Assembly: GCA_031292145.1 (NCBI GenBank)
Contig: JARLHR010000132.1
Location: forward strand, 1 to 54,806
From: Clostridium sp.
GTDB lineage: Bacteria > Bacillota > Clostridia > Clostridiales > Clostridiaceae
Direction of reading: 5' to 3'
DNA: 54,806 nucleotides
Positions 45,483 to 54,356 of the stretch are shown here, piece by piece. The position numbers and the translations under genes are program-made. How positions within the stretch are numbered: the stretch's first letter is position 1; every line of letters starts with the position of its first letter. The notes under the pieces were generated by a model. It was not told the origin of the DNA and did not search any database. It worked only from the letters and a program-made list of their open reading frames with translations.

Positions 45483-45614
45483 ATTATTCACGTGGCATGT
45501 GGACGAATTGTATTTCTTCATGGAAATACCCATAGCCGAGCAATTTGTAGAATATTAGAAAGTAAATACTTTGGAAATAACACTCCACAAAAATGTAAAA
45601 TGGGAATAGTGTGA
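45483..45614 (+). pseudogene. Possible C-terminal relic of a histidine phosphatase
   Basis: A plus-strand frame with no ribosome site reads GRIVFLHGNTHSRAICRILESK, then a Lys/Cys-rich end, and stops at 45612-45614. The V-x-LHGNT-RAI pattern resembles the second catalytic His motif (SHGNTIRA) of the phosphoglycerate mutase family. Only about 40 residues remain. Tentative. Confidence 0.3.
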
Positions 45615-45625
45615 TGCACTAGTAA

Positions 45626-46735
45626 CTATGCAAAAGCTAATCTTATTTCTTTTTTTGCACAATCTAATGCTGCTTCTATAACCTTGTCCATATCATAATA
45701 TTTATAATGGCCTAATCTGCCTCCAAATATTATTTTGTGTTTCTTTTCTGCTAATTCTTTATACTTGTTAAATAAAGACATATTTTTTTCATCATTAACT
45801 GGATAATATGGTTCATCACCCTTTTTCCATTCCTTGGGATACTCTTTTGTAATGATAGTTTTTTCTTGTCCTCCAAATTCAAAATGCTTATGCTCAATAA
45901 TTCTAGTATACGGCACATCTCTTTCTGTATAATTTACAACTGCATTACCTTGATAATTTACTTCATCCAATACTTCACTTTCAAACTTCAGACTTCTATA
46001 TTCTAATATGCCTAGTTTATATTCAAAGAATTCATCTATCATTCCTGTGAATACTAGTTTTTTCGCAATATTTTCGAAATCTCTATATTCTAAGAAGAAA
46101 TCTGCATTTAATTTTACCTCTATTCCTTCCAGCATTTTATTTATAATTGAAGTATATCCACCAATAGGTATTCCTTGATATTTATCATTAAAATAGTTAT
46201 TATCATATGTATATCTTACTGGGAGTCTTTTAATAATAAAACTAGGCAAGTTTTTTGCTTCTCTTCCCCACTGTTTCTCTGTATATCCTTTAATCAATTT
46301 TTCATATATATCTTTTCCAACAAGCATTAAAGCTTGTTCTTCTAAGTTTTTAGGTTCCTTAATGTTTAAGTTCTTTATTTGATCATTTATCCTGTTTTTT
46401 GCTTCCTCTGGAGTTCTTACTCCCCATAGCTTATTAAAAGTATTCATATTAAACGGTAAATTATAAAGTTCATTTTTATATATTGCTAAAGGTGAATTTA
46501 TAAAATTATTAAAGTCTGCAAACTTGTTTATATATTTCCAAACCTCTTTATTACTAGTATGAAATATATGTGCTCCATACTTATGTAAACTTATTCCTTC
46601 ATAACATTCTGTATATATATTTCCACCCACGTGGTTTCTCTTATCAATGACTAAACATGTCTTTCCACTTTGCTTAGCTTCATATGCAAATATAGCTCCA
46701 AATAATCCTGCTCCAACAATTAAATAATCATACAT
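45626..46735 (-). CDS. glf: UDP-galactopyranose mutase
   Basis: Converts UDP-galactopyranose to UDP-galactofuranose with reduced FAD. 369 residues from ATG 46735; an in-frame ATG lies three codons upstream. The FAD motif YLIVGAGLFGAIFA is followed by VIDKRNHVGGNIYTE, HKYGAHIFHTSNKEVW, EKQWGREAKNLP, RYTYDNNYFNDKYQGIP and FGGRLGHYKYYDMD near the end, all characteristic. The product feeds galactofuranose-containing surface glycans. The adjacent upstream GT2 gene on the same strand could be the transferase that uses it. Confidence 0.95.
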   Translation of the reverse strand: MYDYLIVGAGLFGAIFAYEAKQSGKTCLVIDKRNHVGGNIYTECYEGISLHKYGAHIFHTSNKEVWKYINKFADFNNFINSPLAIYKNELYNLPFNMNTFNKLWGVRTPEEAKNRINDQIKNLNIKEPKNLEEQALMLVGKDIYEKLIKGYTEKQWGREAKNLPSFIIKRLPVRYTYDNNYFNDKYQGIPIGGYTSIINKMLEGIEVKLNADFFLEYRDFENIAKKLVFTGMIDEFFEYKLGILEYRSLKFESEVLDEVNYQGNAVVNYTERDVPYTRIIEHKHFEFGGQEKTIITKEYPKEWKKGDEPYYPVNDEKNMSLFNKYKELAEKKHKIIFGGRLGHYKYYDMDKVIEAALDCAKKEIRLAFA

Positions 46736-46850
46736 TACTATCACTCTTTCTTTGTTTCCTTCAGTATTATAGTTTCTTCTTTTAGATTTACATTAGCTGC
46801 TATAATACTCCTATGAGTATTTCAGCCGTTATTTATCAACAGGCTTATTA

Positions 46851-47867
46851 TTAATTAAATCCAAACATTTTTCTTGATAGCGAATAGCCTGCTAATATAA
46901 TTTTTCTACCCAGCATACCCTTAATCTTCATGCATAACCCTAAAAAATATTTATTTATTTCTTTATACAATTTCCTGTTTTTTAAATTTAAATAGTACCA
47001 GAGTTCTTCCTTTTTCCTTAAGCTTTCTTCTGTATTATCTTTTAATAAAAGTACCGTACTAACCGTCATCATCATAACTAAATATTTAATCATATATTTG
47101 CGTAATTTTTTACACTCTATAAGCATTGGGTTATAACAATCAATAATTATTTTAGTTACTTTAATCTGCTGGTCAATACGCTGAATCATTATTTTTTCAT
47201 TAACTGATTGATCTTCTCTTCCAATAAAATACCTATAAAGATCCACATTTATATAATACATTGTATTTACATAAGGAAGCGGCTTATATACAAAAATATT
47301 ATCTACATAAAATGTGTGTTTAGGAAGATTTAAATCACATTTTCTAAGAACCTCCGTACGATAAATAACTGAGTGCATCAATATATTCTGACTGCTATTA
47401 AGATGTCCCAAATCATCCCAAGTGAATATTTTTTTCTCTGGCATTGCACCTTTATAATTAATGCTTTTTTGTTTATTTATACTCATATTTTCATATACAT
47501 AATTTGCAATAAGCATATCCAAAGATTCAGCATTGTTAATCATGTTTTTTAGTACCTCAAGTATTTTTTTTAGACTATTTTTATCGAACCAATCATCACT
47601 GTCTAAAACCTTAAAATATATGCCCTTTGAATATTTAAGCCCTGTATTTATTGCATCACCATGGCCACCATTTTCCTTGTGTATTACACGTATTATATTT
47701 GGATATTTCTTCTCATATTCATCAGCAATTATTGAAGTATTATCCCTAGAACCATCATCTATAATTAAAATTTCTAAATCCTCGCTCCCAATTATCAATG
47801 AGTTTATTGCTTTTTCCATATAGACTGCTGAATTGTAGCAAGGTATTACTACAGTAAGAATTTTCAT
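46851..47867 (-). CDS. Family-2 glycosyltransferase, probable surface glycan
   Basis: 338 residues. GT-A domain: LTVVIPCYNSAVYMEKAINSL, LIIDDGSRDNTS, NGGHGDAINTGLKYSKGIYFKVLDSDDW (DxD metal site). The C-terminal half is hydrophobic and basic with no clear domain. It is 116 nt ahead of the mutase on the same strand, so it may add galactofuranose or build the acceptor glycan; this is inferred from position. GGAGG precedes the ATG. Confidence 0.88.
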   Translation of the reverse strand: MKILTVVIPCYNSAVYMEKAINSLIIGSEDLEILIIDDGSRDNTSIIADEYEKKYPNIIRVIHKENGGHGDAINTGLKYSKGIYFKVLDSDDWFDKNSLKKILEVLKNMINNAESLDMLIANYVYENMSINKQKSINYKGAMPEKKIFTWDDLGHLNSSQNILMHSVIYRTEVLRKCDLNLPKHTFYVDNIFVYKPLPYVNTMYYINVDLYRYFIGREDQSVNEKIMIQRIDQQIKVTKIIIDCYNPMLIECKKLRKYMIKYLVMMMTVSTVLLLKDNTEESLRKKEELWYYLNLKNRKLYKEINKYFLGLCMKIKGMLGRKIILAGYSLSRKMFGFN

Positions 47868-47995
47868 TTATACCTCCTGATCAATGCATTTATATATTTC
47901 TAGTCTATCATCATTTACTAGTGATTTCCATAAAAACCACTCTTATTATTTAGGATTAACATATTTTAAATCTTTAATCCTTAGAATAATTAAAG

Positions 47996-48049
47996 GCTTC
48001 CTTTGCAGTGGACAGTTTTATTATTTTAACTGTCTACTGTAAAGGAAGC
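47996..48049. terminator. Long bidirectional hairpin terminator
   Basis: GCTTCCTTTGCAGTGGACAGTT pairs with AACTGTCTACTGTAAAGGAAGC (two mismatches) around an AT loop. It lies between the GT2 gene start and the anti-sigma gene end, so it most likely ends the sigma operon on the minus strand. Confidence 0.7.
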
Positions 48050-48102
48050 ATTACATATCCTTAGGTTAAGCCCCTACTACAAGCTTTTTTTCAGACAAAC
48101 TA

Positions 48103-49263
48103 TCAACTACTTCTAATCATATTTAATATTACATCTTCATCAATACCATTTGTCGATGAAATTGAAAATGATATGCCATCTTTTTCCCAAGTTGCTAGAT
48201 TAAATACTTTATTTTTGTTTCCTTCTAAAGTTATATTCATACCATTTACTTTGCAGGTATTCTTAATCTCATATATATTGTAATCACCACTTATATTATC
48301 AGTATCTTTTCCTGCTCTAAAAGTAATACCATCTTGCCCATTACTGTATTCTATTTGTATTATTTCATTCGATATAACACTTATATTATCCATATTAAAT
48401 CCTTTAGGTAATGCTTTTACAGAATTTATTTTTAATTTTACTGCATCTTCAGCTTCTTGTAATGTTTTATATTCTTTTGAAAAATATCCGTAAGCCGCCA
48501 AAGAAGGAGAATTATTTACTTCATTATTTCTTTTATTCTTATTACTAGTTGTTTCATCTTGATTTTTAGTTACATCATTTGAGTTATTATCTAAACTCTT
48601 TTGCCTTGCTGTTTCAGTATTTGTATTAGTTTGTGATTGTGCACTTGTCTCAGATGATACACTAGAATTTGCTGCTGAAGTACCTGCGTTAGTTTGTTGT
48701 GTTGAATTTATCTTTGATGATGAACTAGAATTTACTTGTGAATTATCTGAACTTTCTTCTTTCTGTTCTATTTGTGATGAATTTTCATTATTATATAACT
48801 CATCATTACTTTTATTTTTTATAGAATTACTTTTTTTATAATTTTCGTCATTGCTAATATCGGAATTTATAATTTCTCGTTTTTCAGCACTATCATTATT
48901 ATTTGTACTATCCATATTATTATCATTTGTATTATCCTTATTATTAATATTAGCTTCACTTTCTTCACTATTTTTTAAAACTTTATTTTCAGCATCACTA
49001 TCTTTAATTACTTGATTTTGCTCAAAATTACTGTTTTCATGTTTAAAAAACTCAGGATGACTTTTAACAACACTTAGACATACAACTACTGTAAAGCAAG
49101 CCGCAACCAATTGCATACTTCTTTTAAGGTTATTGTATTTTTTTACTCTTGGAATTGTACTTTTAGCTTCTATATTTTTATTGAGCACATTATTGAGTAT
49201 TCTTTTTTTCATATCTTCGTTCATAACAATTTTCTCTAATTCTTCTTTGTACTTCTTACTCAA
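48103..49263 (-). CDS. Membrane anti-sigma factor for the adjacent ECF sigma
   Basis: About 386 residues. A cytoplasmic N-terminus (1-45, sigma-binding), one membrane helix (about 48-66, SMQLVAACFTVVVCLSVV), then a long Asn/Ser/Asp/Thr-rich extracytoplasmic spacer (about 75-260) and a folded C-terminal domain of the DUF4367 type (about 265-386). I choose TTG 49263, 9 nt after GGAGG; an in-frame ATG two codons earlier lies too close to the site. It overlaps the sigma gene by 8 nt. The outside domain probably senses wall or membrane state and releases the sigma factor by regulated cleavage. Confidence 0.8.
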   Translation of the reverse strand: MSKKYKEELEKIVMNEDMKKRILNNVLNKNIEAKSTIPRVKKYNNLKRSMQLVAACFTVVVCLSVVKSHPEFFKHENSNFEQNQVIKDSDAENKVLKNSEESEANINNKDNTNDNNMDSTNNNDSAEKREIINSDISNDENYKKSNSIKNKSNDELYNNENSSQIEQKEESSDNSQVNSSSSSKINSTQQTNAGTSAANSSVSSETSAQSQTNTNTETARQKSLDNNSNDVTKNQDETTSNKNKRNNEVNNSPSLAAYGYFSKEYKTLQEAEDAVKLKINSVKALPKGFNMDNISVISNEIIQIEYSNGQDGITFRAGKDTDNISGDYNIYEIKNTCKVNGMNITLEGNKNKVFNLATWEKDGISFSISSTNGIDEDVILNMIRSS

Positions 49264-49747
49264 AATCATACTCCTCCTTTAGCTCTTTCTTCAATATGTT
49301 TCTTCCTCTACTAAGCAATGAACGCACTGTTGTTTCTTTCTTATCTATTATAGATGCAATTTCCACTGTAGTATAATCCTCATAATAATATAAATAAATA
49401 ATTTCTCTATATTTTAGTGGAAGCTGCATTACTTTATTAAGAACATTACTATCTTTGTATTCATCATAATATGGCATTTCTGTTAACTCTACATGTCTTT
49501 TAAACCAAGCAGATTTTAATTTATTTTTGCAAATATTTCTTGCAACACAAATAAGCCAATGCTTTTTATGATCATTGCCTTCAAATATTTCTATATTTTT
49601 AAGTAATTGTACAAAAACTTCCTGTACTACATCTTCAGCATCATATATATTTTTCATATATGAATATGCAAGTCTCAGCAGCATATTTCCATAACAATCT
49701 AAATCCTGTGAGATAATTTCATCCGTACGCAATGAAATCTCATTCAT
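49256..49747 (-). CDS. ECF-type RNA polymerase sigma factor
   Basis: 163 residues from ATG 49747 (GGATGAG 7-8 nt upstream). Region 2 (about 18-85) has LLRLAYSYMKNIYDAEDVVQEVFVQLLKN; region 4 (about 105-155) has LPLKYREIIYLYYYEDYTTVEIASIIDKKETTVRSLLSRGR. There is no region 1 or 3, as is normal for ECF factors. Coupled to its anti-sigma by overlap. The choline-binding miniprotein gene just upstream on the same strand may belong to its regulon. Confidence 0.92.
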   Translation of the reverse strand: MNEISLRTDEIISQDLDCYGNMLLRLAYSYMKNIYDAEDVVQEVFVQLLKNIEIFEGNDHKKHWLICVARNICKNKLKSAWFKRHVELTEMPYYDEYKDSNVLNKVMQLPLKYREIIYLYYYEDYTTVEIASIIDKKETTVRSLLSRGRNILKKELKEEYDFE

Positions 49748-49892
49748 TATAAAACTCATCCTTCCATTCTGTAGCACAATTAACTAATAAAATACTATAT
49801 GACCCCAAAATAATTTCATTTTTATTGTTCCTACTCTAAATATTTTATATTAAAATTTTTTAATTATATTTGTAATATCATCTTCTGCATTA

Positions 49893-50183
49893 CTATAACG
49901 AACTTGAAACAGGTTTTCCAAAATCCCATTTTCCACTCTGGTCTACTTTATATCCATCAGGCGTAATAGTATCGCTTGCCATATATCCATTGCCATACAA
50001 GTAATACCAATCACCATTTGTCTGTACCCATCTTTTTTGCATTATTCCATTGTTATTCATAAAATATCATTTGTTATTAATGTCATATATTGAGTATTCT
50101 GTATTTATATCTGCCGCAAATGTTGGAACGGATATTCCTACAAGTGTTATAGCACTTAATAAAATTGTCATTACTTTTTTCAT
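49893..50183 (-). pseudogene. Small secreted choline-binding repeat protein with an in-frame TGA
   Basis: ATG 50183 follows AAGGAGAGG. The frame encodes a signal peptide (MKKVMTILLSAITLVG...FAA), then stops at codon 39 (TGA, 50069-50067). It continues in the same frame with YFMNNNGIMQKRWVQTNGDWYYLYGNGYMAS and TPDGYKVDQSGKW to TAG 49893. The TGA sits exactly where the repeat expects Trp (NNK-W-YFMNNNG), so TGG to TGA is the simplest cause. Read through, the 96-residue product would be a mini wall-binding protein with about two choline-binding repeats and no catalytic domain. The gene lies about 145 nt upstream of the sigma factor. Confidence 0.7.
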
Positions 50184-50385
50184 AACTATTCCTCTCCTTT
50201 AAGTTTACATATTGTTTTTTATTTGCTTTTCTAAATATAATACAATCCAACTTATGAAAGTGTTGCAATAAATTCCGAAATATTTTTAATAACTCATTCG
50301 CATCCATTACTTAGTAAAACTTGGTAAACCCTATGTACTCATATAAAGGTAGGACTATAGCACGGAAGTTACAATGCTCAAAAGG

Positions 50386-50442
50386 TAAAAAAATGTGGAG
50401 AAATGGGCTGATTCTTTTCTCTCTTCACCATATACTCCACAT
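50386..50442 (-). terminator. Terminator of the aminotransferase gene
   Basis: ATGTGGAG (50393-50400) pairs with CTCCACAT (50435-50442). On the minus strand the stem is followed by TTTTTTACCTTTT. It lies about 60 nt after the aminotransferase stop. The rest of the 317-bp gap to 50184 holds only AT-rich sequence and the promoter region of the miniprotein. Confidence 0.55.
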
Positions 50443-50500
50443 GTATTGTGATAGAAAAATAATACTACCACTCAGAATTATAGATTTTTGCACCCCTATG

Positions 50501-51775
50501 TTACTTCTCCATCAAAAGCTTATTAATACTTGCTATCTGTATGCATATACAGAATATCTCCATTGCCTTCTTAAGCTCATCAACGGATGGAAATGACGGA
50601 GCAATACGGATATTTCTGTTCCTTGGATCCTTGCCATATGGGAAGGTTGCACCAGCGGGTGTCATTATTACGCCTGCTTCAGCTGTCATCGCAACTACTT
50701 CTTTTGCACACTCGTCAAGAGTATTAAGGCTAATAAAATAACCACCGTTAGGCTTGTTCCACCATGCGATTTCCTTTCCATCAAGCTCAGAACTAAGTAT
50801 ATCCAAAACAGCTGAAAATTTAGGTTCAAGAATCTCAGCATGCTTCCCCATATGCTCTTCAATATTCTCCATGTTTTTGAAGAACCTTACGTGACGAAGC
50901 TGATTCATTTTATCAGGCCCTATCATTTGAACTGACAGCTGCTTTTTAATCACGCTTATATTTTGTTTACTAGCAGCCATCACGGCTACACCTGCTCCAG
51001 GGAAACTTATCTTTGAAGTTGAGGCGTATACAAACACTCTGTCTTCATTTCCTGCATCCTTGCAAGCCTTCATTATATTCTTAAGTCTGTCACCCTTCCC
51101 AAAAAGATGATGTATAACATATGCATTATCCCAAAAGATTCTAAAATCTTTAGCCTTGGTTTTCATACTTGCAAGTCTGTCCACAATATCATCTGAATAC
51201 GTAATTCCATCAGGATTACTGTATTTTGGCACACACATAATTCCCTTTACTGCTTCATCTTCACTCGCAATCTTTTCAATGGCGTCCATATCAGGCCCGT
51301 CAGACTTCATATCCACAACAATCATTTCAATACTGAAAAGCTCACATATAGCAAAATGACGGTCATATCCAGGACTAGGACATATAAACTTGACCTTAGG
51401 AAGCTTTCCCCACGGAATTTCACTGCCTAATACACCAAAAGTCATTGCACGTGATATTGTATCATATATCATATTAAGTGCCGAGTTACCACCTATAATA
51501 ACTTCATCAGTATTAGCCTCAATAAGCTCTGCAAAAAGCTGTTTTGCCTCAGCAATACCATCAAGACATCCGTAATTTCTGCAGTCCATACCATCTGAAC
51601 TCTTATAATCTGTTATCTCTAGCATCCCCATTGATAAATCCAACTGCTCTTGGCATGGCTTTCCTCTTGACATATCATATTTAAGTTTCTGACTTTTGAA
51701 GTCCTCATATCTTTTTAAAAGCCCTTCTCTACATTCATACAAAGTCTTAGAATCCATTTCAGTAAATTTCACCAT
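50501..51775 (-). CDS. Aspartate-type class I aminotransferase (PF12897-like)
   Basis: 424 residues, cytoplasmic PLP enzyme. Seen: SRGKPCQEQLDLS at the N-terminus (the RGKP motif of this subgroup), FICPSPGYDRHFAI, VPKYSNPDGITYSD, FWDNAYVIHHLF (Asp216, Tyr219) and STSKISFPGAGV with the PLP Lys255. It probably transfers the amino group between aspartate and 2-oxoglutarate, as reported for the distinct corynebacterial-type enzymes; alanine or aromatic specificity is not excluded. The gene is visibly more GC-rich than its neighbours, especially in third positions, which suggests transfer from another Firmicute. GGGGG precedes the ATG. Confidence 0.88.
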   Translation of the reverse strand: MVKFTEMDSKTLYECREGLLKRYEDFKSQKLKYDMSRGKPCQEQLDLSMGMLEITDYKSSDGMDCRNYGCLDGIAEAKQLFAELIEANTDEVIIGGNSALNMIYDTISRAMTFGVLGSEIPWGKLPKVKFICPSPGYDRHFAICELFSIEMIVVDMKSDGPDMDAIEKIASEDEAVKGIMCVPKYSNPDGITYSDDIVDRLASMKTKAKDFRIFWDNAYVIHHLFGKGDRLKNIMKACKDAGNEDRVFVYASTSKISFPGAGVAVMAASKQNISVIKKQLSVQMIGPDKMNQLRHVRFFKNMENIEEHMGKHAEILEPKFSAVLDILSSELDGKEIAWWNKPNGGYFISLNTLDECAKEVVAMTAEAGVIMTPAGATFPYGKDPRNRNIRIAPSFPSVDELKKAMEIFCICIQIASINKLLMEK

Positions 51776-52020
51776 TAATTATAGCCCCCTTATTAAATAG
51801 AAATCTATACATTTCCACTTTTACTTAACAAACTTTCATATTTAGATACTTAAAAAAAAATGTATTTACAAAAAATTTTAATATATATTACATACAATTG
51901 CAAGTTATGGTTATACAAAATTACATTTCTTACATGATAATCTATCGTAAGCAATTATAAAATACTTATAATGCAAGTTTTGAGGCAAAGTTTATTCAAT
52001 TATAATTTATATAATCATTT

Positions 52021-53844
52021 TTATTCATTAGAATATATATCTGATAACTCCATATTTACACGATCATCAATATTATTGCGTATTTGATCCTCTGCATAGT
52101 TCTCATTAATTTGTGCTGCAGGAATCGTAAATATAAATTCGCTTCCATGACCAAATTCACTTTCTACCCTTACTTCCCCTCCATGCAATCTAACAAAAGA
52201 TTGAACTAGTGATAAACCTATACCACTACCCTCTTTATTTCTTTTTAATGTTTTATCTACTTGTACAAATCTATCGAAAATTGAATCAATATTATCTTCT
52301 GGGATACCGATTCCCGTATCTTTAACTGATACTTCAACTTCATTTTCCTTATTAAAAATAGTCACATATATTTGTCCACCTGGATTGGTAAATTTTAATG
52401 AATTTGAAATCAAGTTTAAGATTATTTTTTCTATCTTATCATCATCAAAGGCAATTATTCTTTCTTCAACATCCGTATCAAATATAACATCTATCCCCTT
52501 ATCTTCAGCAAAGGACACAATTGACATTGTAATATCCTCAATTAAACTTATGATGTTACCATTCTTCAATCGAAGAGTTATAAAACCTGAGTCATATTTA
52601 GTAACATCTAATATATTATTAATCAGTCTAATTAATCTATATGAATTTTGCTTCATTACATGGAGATATTTTTTTCTTTTTTCAACATACTCTAATTCAC
52701 TATTTTCATTATATATATTTAACATATGCAATGATGAAAATATTATATTTAGAGGTGTTTTTAACTCGTGTGACATATTTGCAAAAAAATCTGTAATAAA
52801 TTTATTTTGTTCTTTACTTTCTTTTAATAATTTTACATTTTCTTTTACATCTTCTTTTAATTGTTCTACATGTATTTCTGAGCTTATATCTCTCATGATT
52901 GTTAATATAGCAGGAGTCTTTTCATATACAAAATAATTAGATGAATTTTGAACGTTTATTTCTTTTTTACTATAGTTTACTAGTTTTTCTTTAAAAGAGA
53001 TATTTGAGACATGCTCATTAATTATATCGTTATAAGTTTTTTTAATTTTAGCTTCATCTTCTGTTTCAATAAAGTATAAAAGCGGTTTACTTTCTATTTT
53101 ATCAAATGAATCTATCCCTAATAACTCCAAAGCCTTTTTATTTAAATATAAAATTCTTTCTTCATCATGTACTAATATTGCATAATCAGATTGTCTTATT
53201 ATTAAATTAAAACTATCCTGATTTTTTAAAAGCATATAATCTATCTTGTTATACTGTTCTAATTTTTCTTTAAGTTCTGATTCTAAAAATTCTCTTTGGT
53301 CATTCTCGAACATTTTATATTCACCCAATATCCAAGATAATACAATAAATGCCAATATTAACATTATATCATTTTCAAAATATGTGTTTACTGCCATGCC
53401 TGGAGCAAAATATAAATCTATTGATAATACTATTCCTCCTGATAATATAGCCGTTATTAATCCCATCCTTTTACCAAATGAAATAGTTGTTGATATGATA
53501 CTAAATAAAAATAGATATTTATTGTAACTTTTATATGAGTCAGAGAAAATCATAAAAATAGAAAGCAAAATCACAAAAGCGGTATCCTCGATAATCAAAG
53601 CAATTGTTAATCTTTTTAATTTAAACATATAAACATAAGAAAAGCACCACAAGAAAATAGCGACTAACAATGCTGAAGACATGGAAAACATTAATTTTTT
53701 TGCAATCGATGTGTAATTAGTGATATCTGCGCCATTAAACATATTACTTAAAATAGTCGAAAGAATGAATAATAAAATAATTAACTTTGTAATCGATATG
53801 ATTCCAAGCATGTTTCTGTATCTATTACTATTTATAAATTTCAT
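52021..53844 (-). CDS. Orphan membrane histidine kinase with PAS domain
   Basis: About 607 residues from ATG 53844 (GAAGGTG 5 nt upstream). The N-terminus has six or so membrane helices (about 15-185), like a MASE-type sensor. A PAS domain (about 200-330), a HisKA with FFANMSHELKTPLNIIFSS and an HATPase with NLISNSLKFT, DTGIGIPEDN and GSGIGLSLVQS follow. No response regulator is adjacent on either side, so it may act in a phosphorelay, such as sporulation kinases that feed Spo0A in clostridia. That role is an inference from orphan status and architecture. Confidence 0.87.
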   Translation of the reverse strand: MKFINSNRYRNMLGIISITKLIILLFILSTILSNMFNGADITNYTSIAKKLMFSMSSALLVAIFLWCFSYVYMFKLKRLTIALIIEDTAFVILLSIFMIFSDSYKSYNKYLFLFSIISTTISFGKRMGLITAILSGGIVLSIDLYFAPGMAVNTYFENDIMLILAFIVLSWILGEYKMFENDQREFLESELKEKLEQYNKIDYMLLKNQDSFNLIIRQSDYAILVHDEERILYLNKKALELLGIDSFDKIESKPLLYFIETEDEAKIKKTYNDIINEHVSNISFKEKLVNYSKKEINVQNSSNYFVYEKTPAILTIMRDISSEIHVEQLKEDVKENVKLLKESKEQNKFITDFFANMSHELKTPLNIIFSSLHMLNIYNENSELEYVEKRKKYLHVMKQNSYRLIRLINNILDVTKYDSGFITLRLKNGNIISLIEDITMSIVSFAEDKGIDVIFDTDVEERIIAFDDDKIEKIILNLISNSLKFTNPGGQIYVTIFNKENEVEVSVKDTGIGIPEDNIDSIFDRFVQVDKTLKRNKEGSGIGLSLVQSFVRLHGGEVRVESEFGHGSEFIFTIPAAQINENYAEDQIRNNIDDRVNMELSDIYSNE

Positions 53845-54115
53845 AAAAAGCACCTTCTAAATTGTATATAAGATAAATGAATTAATTTTAGCATTAAATA
53901 TTTTAAGCAAATTACTAAATCTTGTCCACTATATCTATAGTTATATTAACATAATTTTCGACATATAACAATTAAATTCGATATATAATTCTATATGTTG
54001 TAGTATACTTATCTTATTTAAAAATATATTTATTTATAGATACCCATAACGGAATCTATACTTATGCTTGGTATTATATTTAGCATTTACCATACTTAAG
54101 TGTATATGAAACAGA
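53845..54115. other. Gene-free AT-rich stretch upstream of the orphan kinase
   Basis: No gene seen. It should contain the kinase promoter. ATTCGATATATAATTCTATATGTTG near 53974-54000 contains -10-like sequence on both strands, but no full promoter can be chosen. With the R2 element next to it this accounts for the 510-bp gap. Confidence 0.4.
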
Positions 54116-54302
54116 GAAATTGGATACATATTTGTGGAATAGGCATTGAAAATAAGCTGTTGATGTTTCTTAATTGGAGGTTGTTCCATTTTTGCTTGTC
54201 CTGAGCTTGCCTCAGGAGCATGCTGAAATGGGTGCAACCTCCCATTTAGAAACTTCCAGCGAAAGTTTCATAGTCCTATGGAACAAATATGTATTCAATT
54301 TC
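54116..54302. repeat. R2 repeat, 187-bp near-palindrome, copy B
   Basis: The ends GAAATTGGATACATATTTGT and ACAAATATGTATTCAATTTC are inverted repeats with one mismatch. The interior GGAGGTTGTTCC...ATTTTTGCTTGTCCTGAG...GTGCAACCTCC matches copy A at 6355-6541 in opposite orientation. A central CCTGAGCTTGCCTCAGG stem is stronger than in copy A. It lies 55 nt past the stop of the flavin-reductase-like gene. Confidence 0.82.
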
Positions 54303-54356
54303 GCTTGGTTATACGCATAAGTATGATTTAAATGTGGATATCCATAATATCTTTGA

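Noticed and set aside
54034-54237. 67-codon minus-strand frame over R2 copy B
   Set aside because: Arises from the palindromic repeat; no ribosome site, and copy A does not keep the frame.
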